From Deltaproteobacteria bacterium (lineage in GTDB: Bacteria; Desulfobacterota; WTBG01; CAIYCZ01; CAIRTM01), in contig JAJRXD010000151.1 of assembly GCA_024276465.1 (NCBI GenBank), positions 1-38,363 on the forward strand: a stretch of 38,363 bases of DNA. The letters are read 5' to 3'. Within the stretch, counting starts at the first letter, position 1; each line of letters begins with the position of its first letter. The translations under genes were made by a program, and so were the position numbers. Under the pieces are notes generated by a model. It worked only from the letters and a program-made list of their open reading frames with translations, was not told where the DNA came from and did no database searches. Of this stretch, positions 20,001 to 27,500 are shown piece by piece.

Positions 20001-21014
20001 CAGAATATTACAGGCCTGAGTTGCATCGGGATCCACGATGATTTTTTTGATATTGGAGGTCATTCCCTGCTTGCTGTTCGATTGTTTTCTGCAATTGAAA
20101 AAAAGCTTGGTGTAAGGCTGCCCCTCGCACTGCTGTATCAGGCATCAACCATTGAACAGATGTCACAGTTTATAAAAGAGAAAAACTGTCAGGCTCCATG
20201 GTCGTCTCTTGTACCCATAAAGCCTGGTGGATCAAAGCCACCCCTCTTCCTTATACACGGTGCTGGCGGCAATGTTCTTCTCTACCGCCAGCTCGCTCAC
20301 CACCTTGGTTCAGATCAGCCAGTGTTCGGACTGCAGGCAAAAGGCCTTGACGGGAAAAAGCCGTTTCACACAAGCATTGAAGATATGGCTTCTGAATATA
20401 TTTCTGAAATACAAAACCTGCAGCCCCACGGACCCTATTTTCTCGCGGGCTACTGCATGGGTGGCACAATCGCCTATGAAATGGCCTGCCAGCTTGAAAA
20501 AAGCCACCACAAAACAGCACTGGTTGCAATGTTTGACACTTATAACGGGTGGGAAAAATCAAGTTTGCCCAAGCTGATTTATCATAACTGTCAGCGCATT
20601 GCATTTCACATCCTTAATTATAATATGATAGACAAAGCTGGCCGAAAAGCGTTTTTGAAAGAAAAAGCACTGGAATCAAAACGCAGGGTTTTTCTCAGCC
20701 TCGAAGTCAAACTTACGCAGCTGTTACATAAAGCAAAGCTTCGCTCCAGACACCCGCTTGTTATTATGGATCATATAAATGATGCTGCTGCTTATAACTA
20801 TTTTCCCAGGCCATACCCTGGGAAAATAGATGTTTTTAAAACTATTTCAGCATACTCGGGGTATGAGGACCCACTTCTTGGCTGGGGCAGCAATCTGACA
20901 GGCAGCATTGAAGTTCACCAGCTTAATGTATATCCAGCCGGGACTCTTAATGAGCCTTTTGTTGCTGAGCTTGCATCAAAGCTCAGAGACTGCCTGGATA
21001 GAGCCAGGTTATAA
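14010..21014 (+). CDS. Hybrid PKS-NRPS: KS-AT-ACP-C-A-PCP-TE
   Basis: The 2334-residue protein holds: KS (about 4-430; Cys174, His310 in HGTGT, His350 in NIGH), AT (about 525-850; GHSIGE with Ser622, HAFH at 718-721 as in malonyl-selective ATs), carrier (Ser963 in GGDS), C domain (about 1020-1450; HHIVFDG, His1154, Asp1158), A domain (about 1480-1960; YTSGSTGRPKG, GPTET), PCP (Ser2019 in GGHS) and TE (about 2063-2330; GYCMGG, Cys2149). No KR, DH or ER is present. By alignment to PheA I read the A-domain pocket as D-I-L-A-L-G-M-V-W plus the usual Lys, closest among remembered codes to glycine (DILQLGLIWK). The TE has Cys where Ser is usual, and Pro2309 where the catalytic His normally lies. 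The KS starts at residue 4 with no N-terminal docking coil. It should extend an acyl chain by malonyl and then an amino acid, leaving a beta-keto group. Confidence 0.92.
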   Translation: MEKIAIIGMAGRFPGAGSVGQLWENVKNSVEALTEFSDKELLESGVSQSLIDNPDYVKSRFILKNAEMFDAAFFGMSPRESECTDPQHRIFLETAWEALESAGYDPEAYSGSIGVFAGCGMNQYLLQNLIANHRALNSMNERQTQVCSDKDFLSTRVSYKLNLKGPSLDIQTACSTSLVAVHIACQNLLDYQCDMALSGGANVQLPRVGGYLYSDGDMRSPDGHCRAFDAAANGTAFGDGVGIVVLKRLQDALEDRDTILAVISGTAINNDGAHKAGFSAPSIDGQATVISMAHEMAALDPEAITCIEAHGTGTALGDPIEIAALTKAFRRSTNKKGYCAIGTVKANIGHLDAAAGVAGLIKTVLSIYHKQIPPNINFNNPKPELRLEASPFYVNREIKEWKANAQPRCAGVSSFGVGGTNAHAVVEEAPMPVPADRGGEWQLLTFSARTEVSLGKASDNLLEHLEQNQDIILADAAYTLQTGRRHFEYRCTVLCTDRDSAISAIKNRDATRVHTGQAVSSKTPKVFMFTGQGSQYAGMGLELFENEACFRDVIDYCSEVLTPLLNMDLRSLIFKSKPIDNNSTNILNQTNIAQPALFMIEYALAKLWKKHGVKPDAMIGHSIGEYTAACFSGVFSLDEALKLVVLRGALMQQQAFGSMLSVALSEDSVLPYLNDDIEIAALNSPESSVLSGETEKIQLLEQVLKKDGINFFRLHTSHAFHSRIMEPVLEHFERAFDNINLKNPEIPFISNLTGDWITPSQATSPAYWADHLRKTVRFKDGIKKLLKDSNRIFIEAGPGNTLCSLVKQSERFFNSHDNTGKIHVIQSLRHPRQQFSDTGLFLQSLGKAWLAGAKINWLDLYKNEIRYRIPLPTYPFEHKRFWLEPDSLIKKNRSSPCKISNEQTSTSNETSGNAFTLSADDLQSGAEKTCNHTVQTVTSIWQDLLGINNIDSDSNFFDLGGDSVWASQVLLRISDKTGITLSLKEMFDNPTINSLARVLKAKSDDHEKPQPVPIQRINRKKKLPLSQAQKRLWFLSQLEPENPAFNLALGLQIEGPLKADLLCNAIDAVVQRHESLRTTFINDQGDPRAVINNHTSIMLNKIDATEMGHDEKASLQIIRQAAARPFDLEKGPLYRWFLVHLKKDFHILVYIVHHIVFDGWSLGIVLKEIAAQYDALQQSKEPLLPELNIQYVDYSAWHEEWLKTRNLTGQMEYWKKQLAGELPIMQLPFDRPRPKIPDYKGSLEFFELSENLSNQLRVLSKQEGSTFFMIFLTAFKILLFRYSGQDDIITGTPVANRNHVEFEKLVGLFINMLVLRSDLSGNPTFKELLARVRKTSLDAFSHQTFPFEQLVDLLKPSRDMSHHPLYQVMFAFHNFSFPPVALKDVKFQNIIIDRGSSQVDLWMYLWEENNIFKGAVEYSTELFDQATISRMTGHYLNLLNAAADDPLQKIDSCPLLNEKEKKHILFERNKTQLEVPETSSFHQLFENQANRLPHNNAVTFGNREITYQELNKRSSQLANYLRDLGVGTNTLIGIYVERSIEMIVGILGVLKAGGAYVPLDPTYPQERIAFIIEDTDMPVILTLDHMETALPENRSAILCLDADWNEIASEKDNNPEHSTKGNNLAYVIYTSGSTGRPKGVKVQHRAVVNFLSSMRQEPGFAEDDVMLAVTTLSFDIHVLEIFLPLITGGRVVIADRETASDGSLLLRALQDSRATVMQATPGTWRLLLAAGWQGTRNLKLLCGGEAFPLDLLKELLPRAGSVWNMYGPTETTVWSTCFRITDSQSPILIGRPIANTQVYILDRLMQPVPVGVPGELYIGGNGVTPGYLNLPDLTQKQFLPDPFSLDQGARLYKTGDLARFRPDGNLEYLSRIDTQVKVRGFRIELGEIESVLNEHPSVDKCAAAVCEEQPGDMRMVAFIVPKAGMDPTASNLRKHLQNRLPDYMIPQHFVLLEELPLTPAGKIDRKNLPVAEIRESPAPAEYAAPRNKTEELLTGIWQNITGLSCIGIHDDFFDIGGHSLLAVRLFSAIEKKLGVRLPLALLYQASTIEQMSQFIKEKNCQAPWSSLVPIKPGGSKPPLFLIHGAGGNVLLYRQLAHHLGSDQPVFGLQAKGLDGKKPFHTSIEDMASEYISEIQNLQPHGPYFLAGYCMGGTIAYEMACQLEKSHHKTALVAMFDTYNGWEKSSLPKLIYHNCQRIAFHILNYNMIDKAGRKAFLKEKALESKRRVFLSLEVKLTQLLHKAKLRSRHPLVIMDHINDAAAYNYFPRPYPGKIDVFKTISAYSGYEDPLLGWGSNLTGSIEVHQLNVYPAGTLNEPFVAELASKLRDCLDRARL

Positions 21015-21039
21015 TAATAAAAAGAATAATGATGGTGCT

Positions 21040-21059
21040 GCTGGCCGAAAGGAACCAGC
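21040..21059 (+). terminator. GAAA-tetraloop hairpin after the PKS-NRPS gene
   Basis: GCTGGCC-GAAA-GG-AA-CCAGC forms a stem with an AA bulge 25 nt after the stop codon. It has no following U-tract, so it could be an RNA-stability hairpin or weak terminator only. Confidence 0.35.
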
Positions 21060-21158
21060 CTGAGGTACTTTCAAAAGACCACAGAGCTCTCAGAGACAAT
21101 TGGGTTGACGGGTTGCGAGTTTCGTGTTGCGGATTTAAGGCGTGAGCCTTTTATTTTT

Positions 21159-21233
21159 ATGAAACCTTTACAGGTTAACTCCGGATTAATGAAATCTTTA
21201 CAGGTTAACTCCGACAGATTAACTCCGGGTTTG
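21159..21233 (+). repeat. 30-bp tandem repeat, two and a half copies
   Basis: The unit beginning ATGAAACCTTTACAGGTTAA at 21159 repeats at 21189 with one or two changes, and a third partial copy (GATTAACTCCGG) follows near 21217. It lies about 40-110 bp upstream of the radical SAM start. The GGTTAACTCCG core could be a regulator-binding half-site, or a slippage product. Confidence 0.6.
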
Positions 21234-21270
21234 TTTTGACAATACACTGGATTTTTTAAGGACAAAAAAC

Positions 21271-22638
21271 ATGCGAGTATTGCTGATTCAATCACATTTA
21301 GGCAGAAGGAGTTCTCCTGTCATTTTTCCCATAGGGCTCTGTTATGTTGCAACAGCCTTGACCAGGCAAACTGTAAAAATCCTGGATCTAAACCTGTGGG
21401 ACTTGTCTCATTCCTGTAAAATGCTTGAACAGTGCCTGCTGGAATTCAAGCCGGATATAGTAGGGGTTTCTATCAGGAATATTGATACCTGCATCAGGAC
21501 TGATGTTTTTTTGCATTTTCAAACAATTATACCAACGATCCAATTGATAAAAAAAACAGATCATAAGATCAGGATACTGGCTGGCGGACCTGGATTCACA
21601 ATGTTTGCACAGGATATAATGGAGCGGATTCCTGAAATAGATTTTGGAATTTATATGGAGGCAGATGAATCTGTTTCAGATCTGATAGAGAACCTTGATT
21701 CACCTGAGAACGTCAAAGGAGTTTTTTTCCGCAAAGATAAAAGCATACATTTTACAGGCTTAAGAAACCTGCCTGATTTTGAAAATCTCCCCATGCCCGG
21801 AAGAGACGCTGATTTGATTGATATTAAGCCCTACATTGCAGCTGACTCCGGCAGCATCGGCATTCAGACCAAGCGTGGCTGCGTGCTGAAATGCACATAC
21901 TGTAACTACCCATTTTTAAGTGGCAACCAATTGCGGCTCAGACCACCCAAAAATGTTGTTGATGAAATAGAATACCTTATGGGTTTAGGGGTAAAATCAT
22001 TTTCTTTTGTAGATAATATTTTTAATGTTCCATTGAGTCATTCCATGGAGATCTGCAGGGAAATTGTCAGAAGAGATCTTGATGTAAAATGGTGTGCCTG
22101 GTATGAAATAAAAAATGCAACAGAGGAGCTTTTGAGCCTTGCAAAAAAGGCGGGCTGCTACCAGATGGAATTTTCGCCGGATGCAGCCACAAACAGGGGG
22201 CTGTCAAGCCTGAACAAGGGTATTAGCGTAAAAGATATTAAAAAGGTTCAAAAAATCATAAGAGGTATGAGTGGCATTAAAGCAAAATACAACTTTTTTT
22301 TCTCACTGCCAGGAATAGGATTACAGGACAAGATTAAAACCCTGGCAGCCTTTTTTGGATTGTTAGTACGTCTGTTTTCAGGCAAAGGTGGGGGCGGGGG
22401 CAGAATAGGCTGGATTCGTATAGAGAAAGACACCCGGATATATAAAAGTGCTCTTGAAGAGGGGGTGCTTACAGAAAAAATCGATCTGATGCCAAACAGC
22501 AAAAAAGATTTGTTGAAATTATTTTATTTTAACAAACCTTATAAATATCTTGATTATTTTGTTTTATATTTTATGAAAATTACTGAACAGATCATTAAAC
22601 CAGCTGGTAAATTTTTACAATCCCTTCTTCGGTCATAA
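21271..22638 (+). CDS. B12-binding-type radical SAM enzyme
   Basis: The 455-residue protein has an N-terminal Rossmann-like B12-binding-type domain (about 1-140: MRVLLIQ, FKPDIVGVSIRN, ILAGGPGFT), though no DxHxxG is evident. A radical SAM core follows with CVLKCTYC (Cys204, Cys208, Cys211) for the 4Fe-4S cluster, and then TIM-barrel strands (FSFVDNIFN, YQMEFSPDAAT, KYNFFFSLPGIG). Members of this broad family catalyse methylations at unactivated carbons, ring contractions, cyclisations or epimerisations. It is preceded by AAGGAC at a suitable distance and by a TTTTGACAATA element. Its position between the two halves of the PKS/NRPS locus points to tailoring of the product. A polyglycine patch (KGGGGGR) near residue 374 is unusual. 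Confidence 0.85.
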   Translation: MRVLLIQSHLGRRSSPVIFPIGLCYVATALTRQTVKILDLNLWDLSHSCKMLEQCLLEFKPDIVGVSIRNIDTCIRTDVFLHFQTIIPTIQLIKKTDHKIRILAGGPGFTMFAQDIMERIPEIDFGIYMEADESVSDLIENLDSPENVKGVFFRKDKSIHFTGLRNLPDFENLPMPGRDADLIDIKPYIAADSGSIGIQTKRGCVLKCTYCNYPFLSGNQLRLRPPKNVVDEIEYLMGLGVKSFSFVDNIFNVPLSHSMEICREIVRRDLDVKWCAWYEIKNATEELLSLAKKAGCYQMEFSPDAATNRGLSSLNKGISVKDIKKVQKIIRGMSGIKAKYNFFFSLPGIGLQDKIKTLAAFFGLLVRLFSGKGGGGGRIGWIRIEKDTRIYKSALEEGVLTEKIDLMPNSKKDLLKLFYFNKPYKYLDYFVLYFMKITEQIIKPAGKFLQSLLRS

Positions 22639-23302
22639 CAGTACTTTGTGCCACGAGACAAGCCCGGGATCTGCAACAGATACATCAGGCCCCTGGTTTC
22701 CCGCTAAAAACATGTGGGAATGACAAAGGGGTATGGCTTTTCCCTTTTTTCACCATCATGTCCGGAGTTTATCCACGCCTGTCGGGATGGTTCACTTCTT
22801 TTTCTTTTCACCACGAAGAACACGAAGAAAAAACTTTGAGATTGCCGGAGCCTGTCCCGATTTATCGGGACAGGCTCCGGCAATCTTTTACATTTAAAGC
22901 AATAATGCTTTCTTAGCTATTCTTATCACTTTTTAATTTGGAATATTCAACAGTTTTGTTATAGTTTTCAATTGCATCATAGTTCACCACCTGCAAACCT
23001 GCTTTTGCAGAAAAATCTTGCTGTAACAGGCTGAAACCAGGTAACAGCTTATTATTTAATTGTGCTGAAATTCACTGCCAAAACTTTTTTAAAAAAGCAC
23101 CGGAATTTATTAATTTACGCACAGATATTGCCGAGTTATAATTGACGTGGTGTTTGATAGAAACAATGACAAAAAATTAATAAATACAGTTGAAAATCTG
23201 CAATGACTCCTGAAGCAGTGCAGTTTGTGGATGTAGCTGAAAGGCTCACCACTTAAGCACCTGAAAACTGCATATTGACAATAACTCTATACAGATACTT
23301 CC
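22639..23302. other. 664-bp gene-free region between radical SAM and MT-B
   Basis: The first 200 bp contain repeat scraps (GGGAATGACAAAGGGG, then CACCACGAAG at 22810 in reverse orientation) and the 44-nt palindrome listed separately. On the minus strand a 52-codon open stretch ending at about 22918 has no start codon and no family I know. A TTGACAATA element sits at 23275, 28 nt before the next start. I see no further gene. Confidence 0.6.
22841..22884. repeat. Perfect 44-nt palindrome, possible terminator
   Basis: The arms ATTGCCGGAGCCTGTCCCGA and their exact reverse complement give a 21-bp perfect stem around a TT loop, extendable by two more pairs on each side. It equals two head-to-head copies of the 'GTCCCGATAA...GGCTCCGGCAAT' end of the tandem-array unit. 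On the plus strand it is followed by CTTTTA, so it could terminate transcription from the radical SAM gene. Confidence 0.7.
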
Positions 23303-24547
23303 ATGGAACAAACCGGATCATACCAGCTCCAGACCTTTACAGCTAATGCCGGCAGCGAGGTCAAGCGATTAAAAGCCCAGGTGGATCTCTTCTGGAAAAA
23401 AGAGATCAAATTCTACCGCATGTTTGGCCTTAAAGATTCCATGACTGTTCTGGAATGCGGAAGCGGCCCTGGATATCTAATTGAAAACCTTTCAGCTGAA
23501 TTCCCGAACAGCAGCTTTACTGCCCTTGAAGTGGATTCTTATCTGTTCGATATATTGAAGCAAAACGCTGCCATGAATGGTCAGAAACGCTATGATGTCA
23601 TTCAGCAATCCATCATGAGCACCGGCCTTCCGGACAACACCTATGACTTTGTAATCACCCGTCTGGTGCTTGAGCACCTGCCGGATCCGATTGGCGCGGC
23701 AAGGGAACTTTACAGAGTCCTGAAGACTGGTGGCAAAGCAGTATTTGTAGCCAATGACTTTGACTTTCATTTAAGAACCTGTCCTGATATCCCTGAGCTG
23801 AAAAAACTCTACGATGCATATTGCCGCTCCAGGCAGGCCGGGGGCGGCAACCCTAAAATCGGACGTGAACTGCCGGGAATCCTCAAGCAGGCAGGATTTG
23901 TTAATATTGATATGGAGATAGCATGCGCCCACAGCGAAATAACCGGAGACAGGCTGTTTCTGGAATCTGAAGGCATTGGCATATCATCACAGCTTGTAAA
24001 GGAGGGCTATTTGACACGCGAAGCCCTGGATGAAATTGCTGTTCAGTGGCATGCGCTGCTGGGCAGTGACAACCATGCTTTTTACAGGCAGATTTTCATG
24101 GCAGTTGGTGAGAAAAACCCCCGGGCCATGCCGAAAAATTTTATTAAAAAACCTGAACAATCAGTTAGACACAATTACAATAAATCTCTTGCTGCTGATA
24201 TTAAAACCATTGAACAACCCCGAAAACTTGAGCTGATTGAAAAATATTTGTGCGAGCAGGTTGCAGGTGCTCTGGATGTTGAGGTGTCCGGGCTCAGGTC
24301 TGACCTTTCGCTTATAGACCAGGGCTTTGATTCCCTGTCAGCTGTTGAGCTGAAAAATATTATCAAGTCAGAGACCGGGGCAGATATTTCAGTTGCTGAA
24401 TTCTTTGAAGGTCGCTGCATTAAAGATATATCCAGGCTTCTGCTTGACAGCCTGATGAAAAACAACAAGAAAACAGAGCGCATTTCAGCTGATTCCAGAA
24501 ACAATCATGCCCGGAAAGAAAAAAAAGATTCTGATATCTGGGAATAA
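23303..24547 (+). CDS. Class I SAM methyltransferase fused to a carrier domain (MT-B)
   Basis: The 414-residue protein is a paralogue of MT-A: motif I VLECGSGPGYL, GLPDNTYDF, TRLVLEHLPDP, GNPKIGRELPGIL. The methyltransferase part runs through about residue 265. The C-terminal carrier (about 310-385) differs from MT-A's: it carries GFDSLSAVEL with attachment Ser344, a PKS-type ACP signature, rather than an NRPS-like GGxS. A charged, mostly disordered linker separates the domains. The stop is 8 nt from the next start, with AAGGGGA in between, so it is cotranscribed and translationally close to the C-FkbH gene. It probably methylates a carrier-bound acyl intermediate, or presents a starter for the second half-cluster. 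Confidence 0.85.
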   Translation: MEQTGSYQLQTFTANAGSEVKRLKAQVDLFWKKEIKFYRMFGLKDSMTVLECGSGPGYLIENLSAEFPNSSFTALEVDSYLFDILKQNAAMNGQKRYDVIQQSIMSTGLPDNTYDFVITRLVLEHLPDPIGAARELYRVLKTGGKAVFVANDFDFHLRTCPDIPELKKLYDAYCRSRQAGGGNPKIGRELPGILKQAGFVNIDMEIACAHSEITGDRLFLESEGIGISSQLVKEGYLTREALDEIAVQWHALLGSDNHAFYRQIFMAVGEKNPRAMPKNFIKKPEQSVRHNYNKSLAADIKTIEQPRKLELIEKYLCEQVAGALDVEVSGLRSDLSLIDQGFDSLSAVELKNIIKSETGADISVAEFFEGRCIKDISRLLLDSLMKNNKKTERISADSRNNHARKEKKDSDIWE

Positions 24548-24555
24548 GGGGAAAT

Positions 24556-27500
24556 ATGAAGGCTGCGGATATTATCACTGTTGCCAGTGCAAACCAGATA
24601 GAGCTTTGGGTCGAAAGCAGCAGCCTTAAGTTCCGGGCTCCTAAAGGTGCTTTGACGCCGGAACTGCAAAAACTGTTCAGGGATAACAGGGACAGCCTGA
24701 TTGCAGAGCTGACGAAACCGGCACAGGCAGTAAAAGCCCGAATACCTTTATCCTGTAATCAGCAGTCACTGTGGTTCCTCCATCAAATGGCACCTGAATC
24801 CCCGGCCTACAATGTTGCTGCCGCCTGTCAGGTCCTGTCCCCTGTAAATGCCGATGCTGTTAAATTTGCTCTGAAAAGCCTTGTTTCCAGGCACCCAATA
24901 CTCAGAACCACCTATACTCTTTCAGAGGAAAGCAAAACAGTATTCCAGGAGGTCCACAGCACAAAAGATATTGCCTTTGAGCACATTGACGCTGCTGCCT
25001 GGGATGACATTGAGCTGAACAAAAGAGTTATTGCCAGTTATAAAAAACCATTTGACCTGACAGCAGGACCCGTATTGCGGTTTCAGATTTTCAGCCGCAA
25101 TAATAATAATCACCTTTTTCTTATTACCCTGCACCACATTGCCTGCGATGCTCATTCCATACATATTCTGCTTGAAGATTTTATCTCTTTTTATGAAGCC
25201 GGCCCGGGCAAAACAGCTGTTCATCCTGAGCCAGTTTCATGCAAATATACTGATTATATCAGCCATCAGGCTGAAATGCTGAGGGGCCCTCAAGGTGCCC
25301 GCCTTCTGAATTACTGGAAAAAGAAGCTGCACGAAGCACCAGCCAGCCTTGATATGCCACTTGATCATAAAAGGCCTTCAGTACAAAGCCATAACGGATC
25401 TTCAGTCTGTTTTAACATTGAAGGCACGCAGTATGACAAGGTAAAAGAGTGTGCAAAAACCTGCAACACAACAGTATATGCCCTGCTGCTGTCTGTGTTT
25501 CAGCTGCTTCTGTCAAGGATGTCAGGGCAGAAAGATATCTGCATCGGCACACCTGTTGCCTGCCGCACAAGAAAGGAATATCAAAATGTTTGCGGATATT
25601 TTGTCAACCCTGTTGTCATTCGCACCAGGGTCGATCTGTCAATGACATTCAGAGAATATCTTGGCCATACCAGCAAAACAGTCTTTGAATCCTTAGACTA
25701 CCAGGAATATCCTTTTGCACTGCTTGTAGAAAATCTTGAAATCAGCCGCCAGCCCGGCACTGCCCCTGTTTTTCAGGTTATGTTTAACATGCTTAAGCGC
25801 AGGATGCTCGGCGCTGCAGCAGACTTTTTATGCCCTTCAAACAGTAACAGCCCTGTGGCATTTGGCCCGCTCAAAATCCTTCCCTACCCTGTTCACCAGC
25901 AGGAGGGCCAGTACGATATGACTCTTGAAATAATTGACACTGAAAAATATCTTTTTTCTGTTTTAAAGTACTGCACGGATATTTTCACTTCTGAAACAGC
26001 TTACAGGATTGTCAGCGACTACAGGTTAATCCTTTCCCGAATTCTTGAACATCCGGATGAGAAGGTTTCTGTTTTTGTCAGCCAGTCTGACAATTTCAAA
26101 ACCAGCCCTCCTCCTGTCAAAAAAACCTTGGCAATTGCTGCAACCTTTACTGCCGAGCCAGTAGCACCTGCCCTCAGCTTCTGGACAGAAAAACTTGCCA
26201 TTAATACTGAAATAGTATTTTCCCGGTACAGCCAGGTGTTCCAGCAGCTGCTGGACCCTGCCGGCATCTTCTCAAAAAACAGTAATGGTATAAATATTAT
26301 TCTTGTTCGCCTTGACGACTGGATGCAAACCAGATCTTCTGAGCCAGGCAGTGCTGAATGTATCTCTGAGGCAGGTATTAAAAGCATAGGACACAATGCT
26401 CATGAATTCCTGCATGCAGTTGAATCAGCATCAAAAAAAATGACGGCTCCACTTTTAATTCTGTTTTGCCCACCCTCGCCAGAACGTATGCTTGTTAAAG
26501 CTTATCAGTCAGCTGTCAGCAGGATTGAAAATGAATTGTGCCGGGATTTAAGCTCCATAAATGGTGTGTTCCCGGTCCCGGGCTCTGAAATCCTTGAGAC
26601 CTGTCCGGTTGACGAATATTACGAGCCTCTGGGGGAAAAAATCGGTCATATCCCCTATACAGATCAGTTCTTTGTCTCTGCTGCAACCCTGATAGCGAGA
26701 AAAGCTTTCACTGTTTTCAGCGAGCCCTGTAAAGCAATTGTCCTTGACTGCGACCAGACACTCTGGAGCGGGGTTGTCGCAGAGGATGGTGCACTGGGGG
26801 TCACAGTAGACAGGGACAGGAGATGGTTCCAGAAATTTATCTTATCACAGCACAATGCCGGCAGGCTGATCTGTATCTGCTCTAAGAACAATGCTGCTGA
26901 TGTACATGAGGTTTTTGACACTCACCCGGACATGATCCTGAAGCGATCTCACCTGGCAGCAGCAAAGATCAACTGGTCCCACAAATCAGTTAACTTGAGA
27001 GCTCTTTCAAAAGAACTGAATATCGGCCTTGACAGCATAATATTTATTGATGACAGCCCTTTGGAATGCGCTGAGGTCGAGGCAGGCTGTCCCGGAGTTT
27101 TTACAGTTCAGATGCCGGAATCTGATGTTGACATTAAAAAATTTTTTAAAAACCTGTGGATTTTTGATCACCTGAAAATTACCAGAGAAGACACAATACG
27201 ATCTGAGTATTATAAAAACTCTCAGGAGCGCAAGCAGTTCCTGAATGAGACCCTGTCTTTTGCTGATTTTATAAACAGGCTTGAGCTGGATATCAGGATT
27301 TCCGAGCTTCAGAAATCCGATATCCCAAGGGTTTCCCAGCTTACCCTGAGGACCAACCAGTTTAATCTCAGGACAATAAGGCGCAATGAAAACCAGATTG
27401 AATCTCTTTGCCGCCAGGAATCAATAGTGTCCCGCGTTGTGAATGTAAGGGATCGATTTGGTGATTACGGGCTTGTAGGGGTAATTATTGCTGAAAAAAA

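Noticed and set aside
22918-23075. 52-codon minus-strand open stretch ending EYSKLKSDKNS
   Set aside because: No start codon, no family resemblance, and the length is expected by chance in AT-rich sequence.
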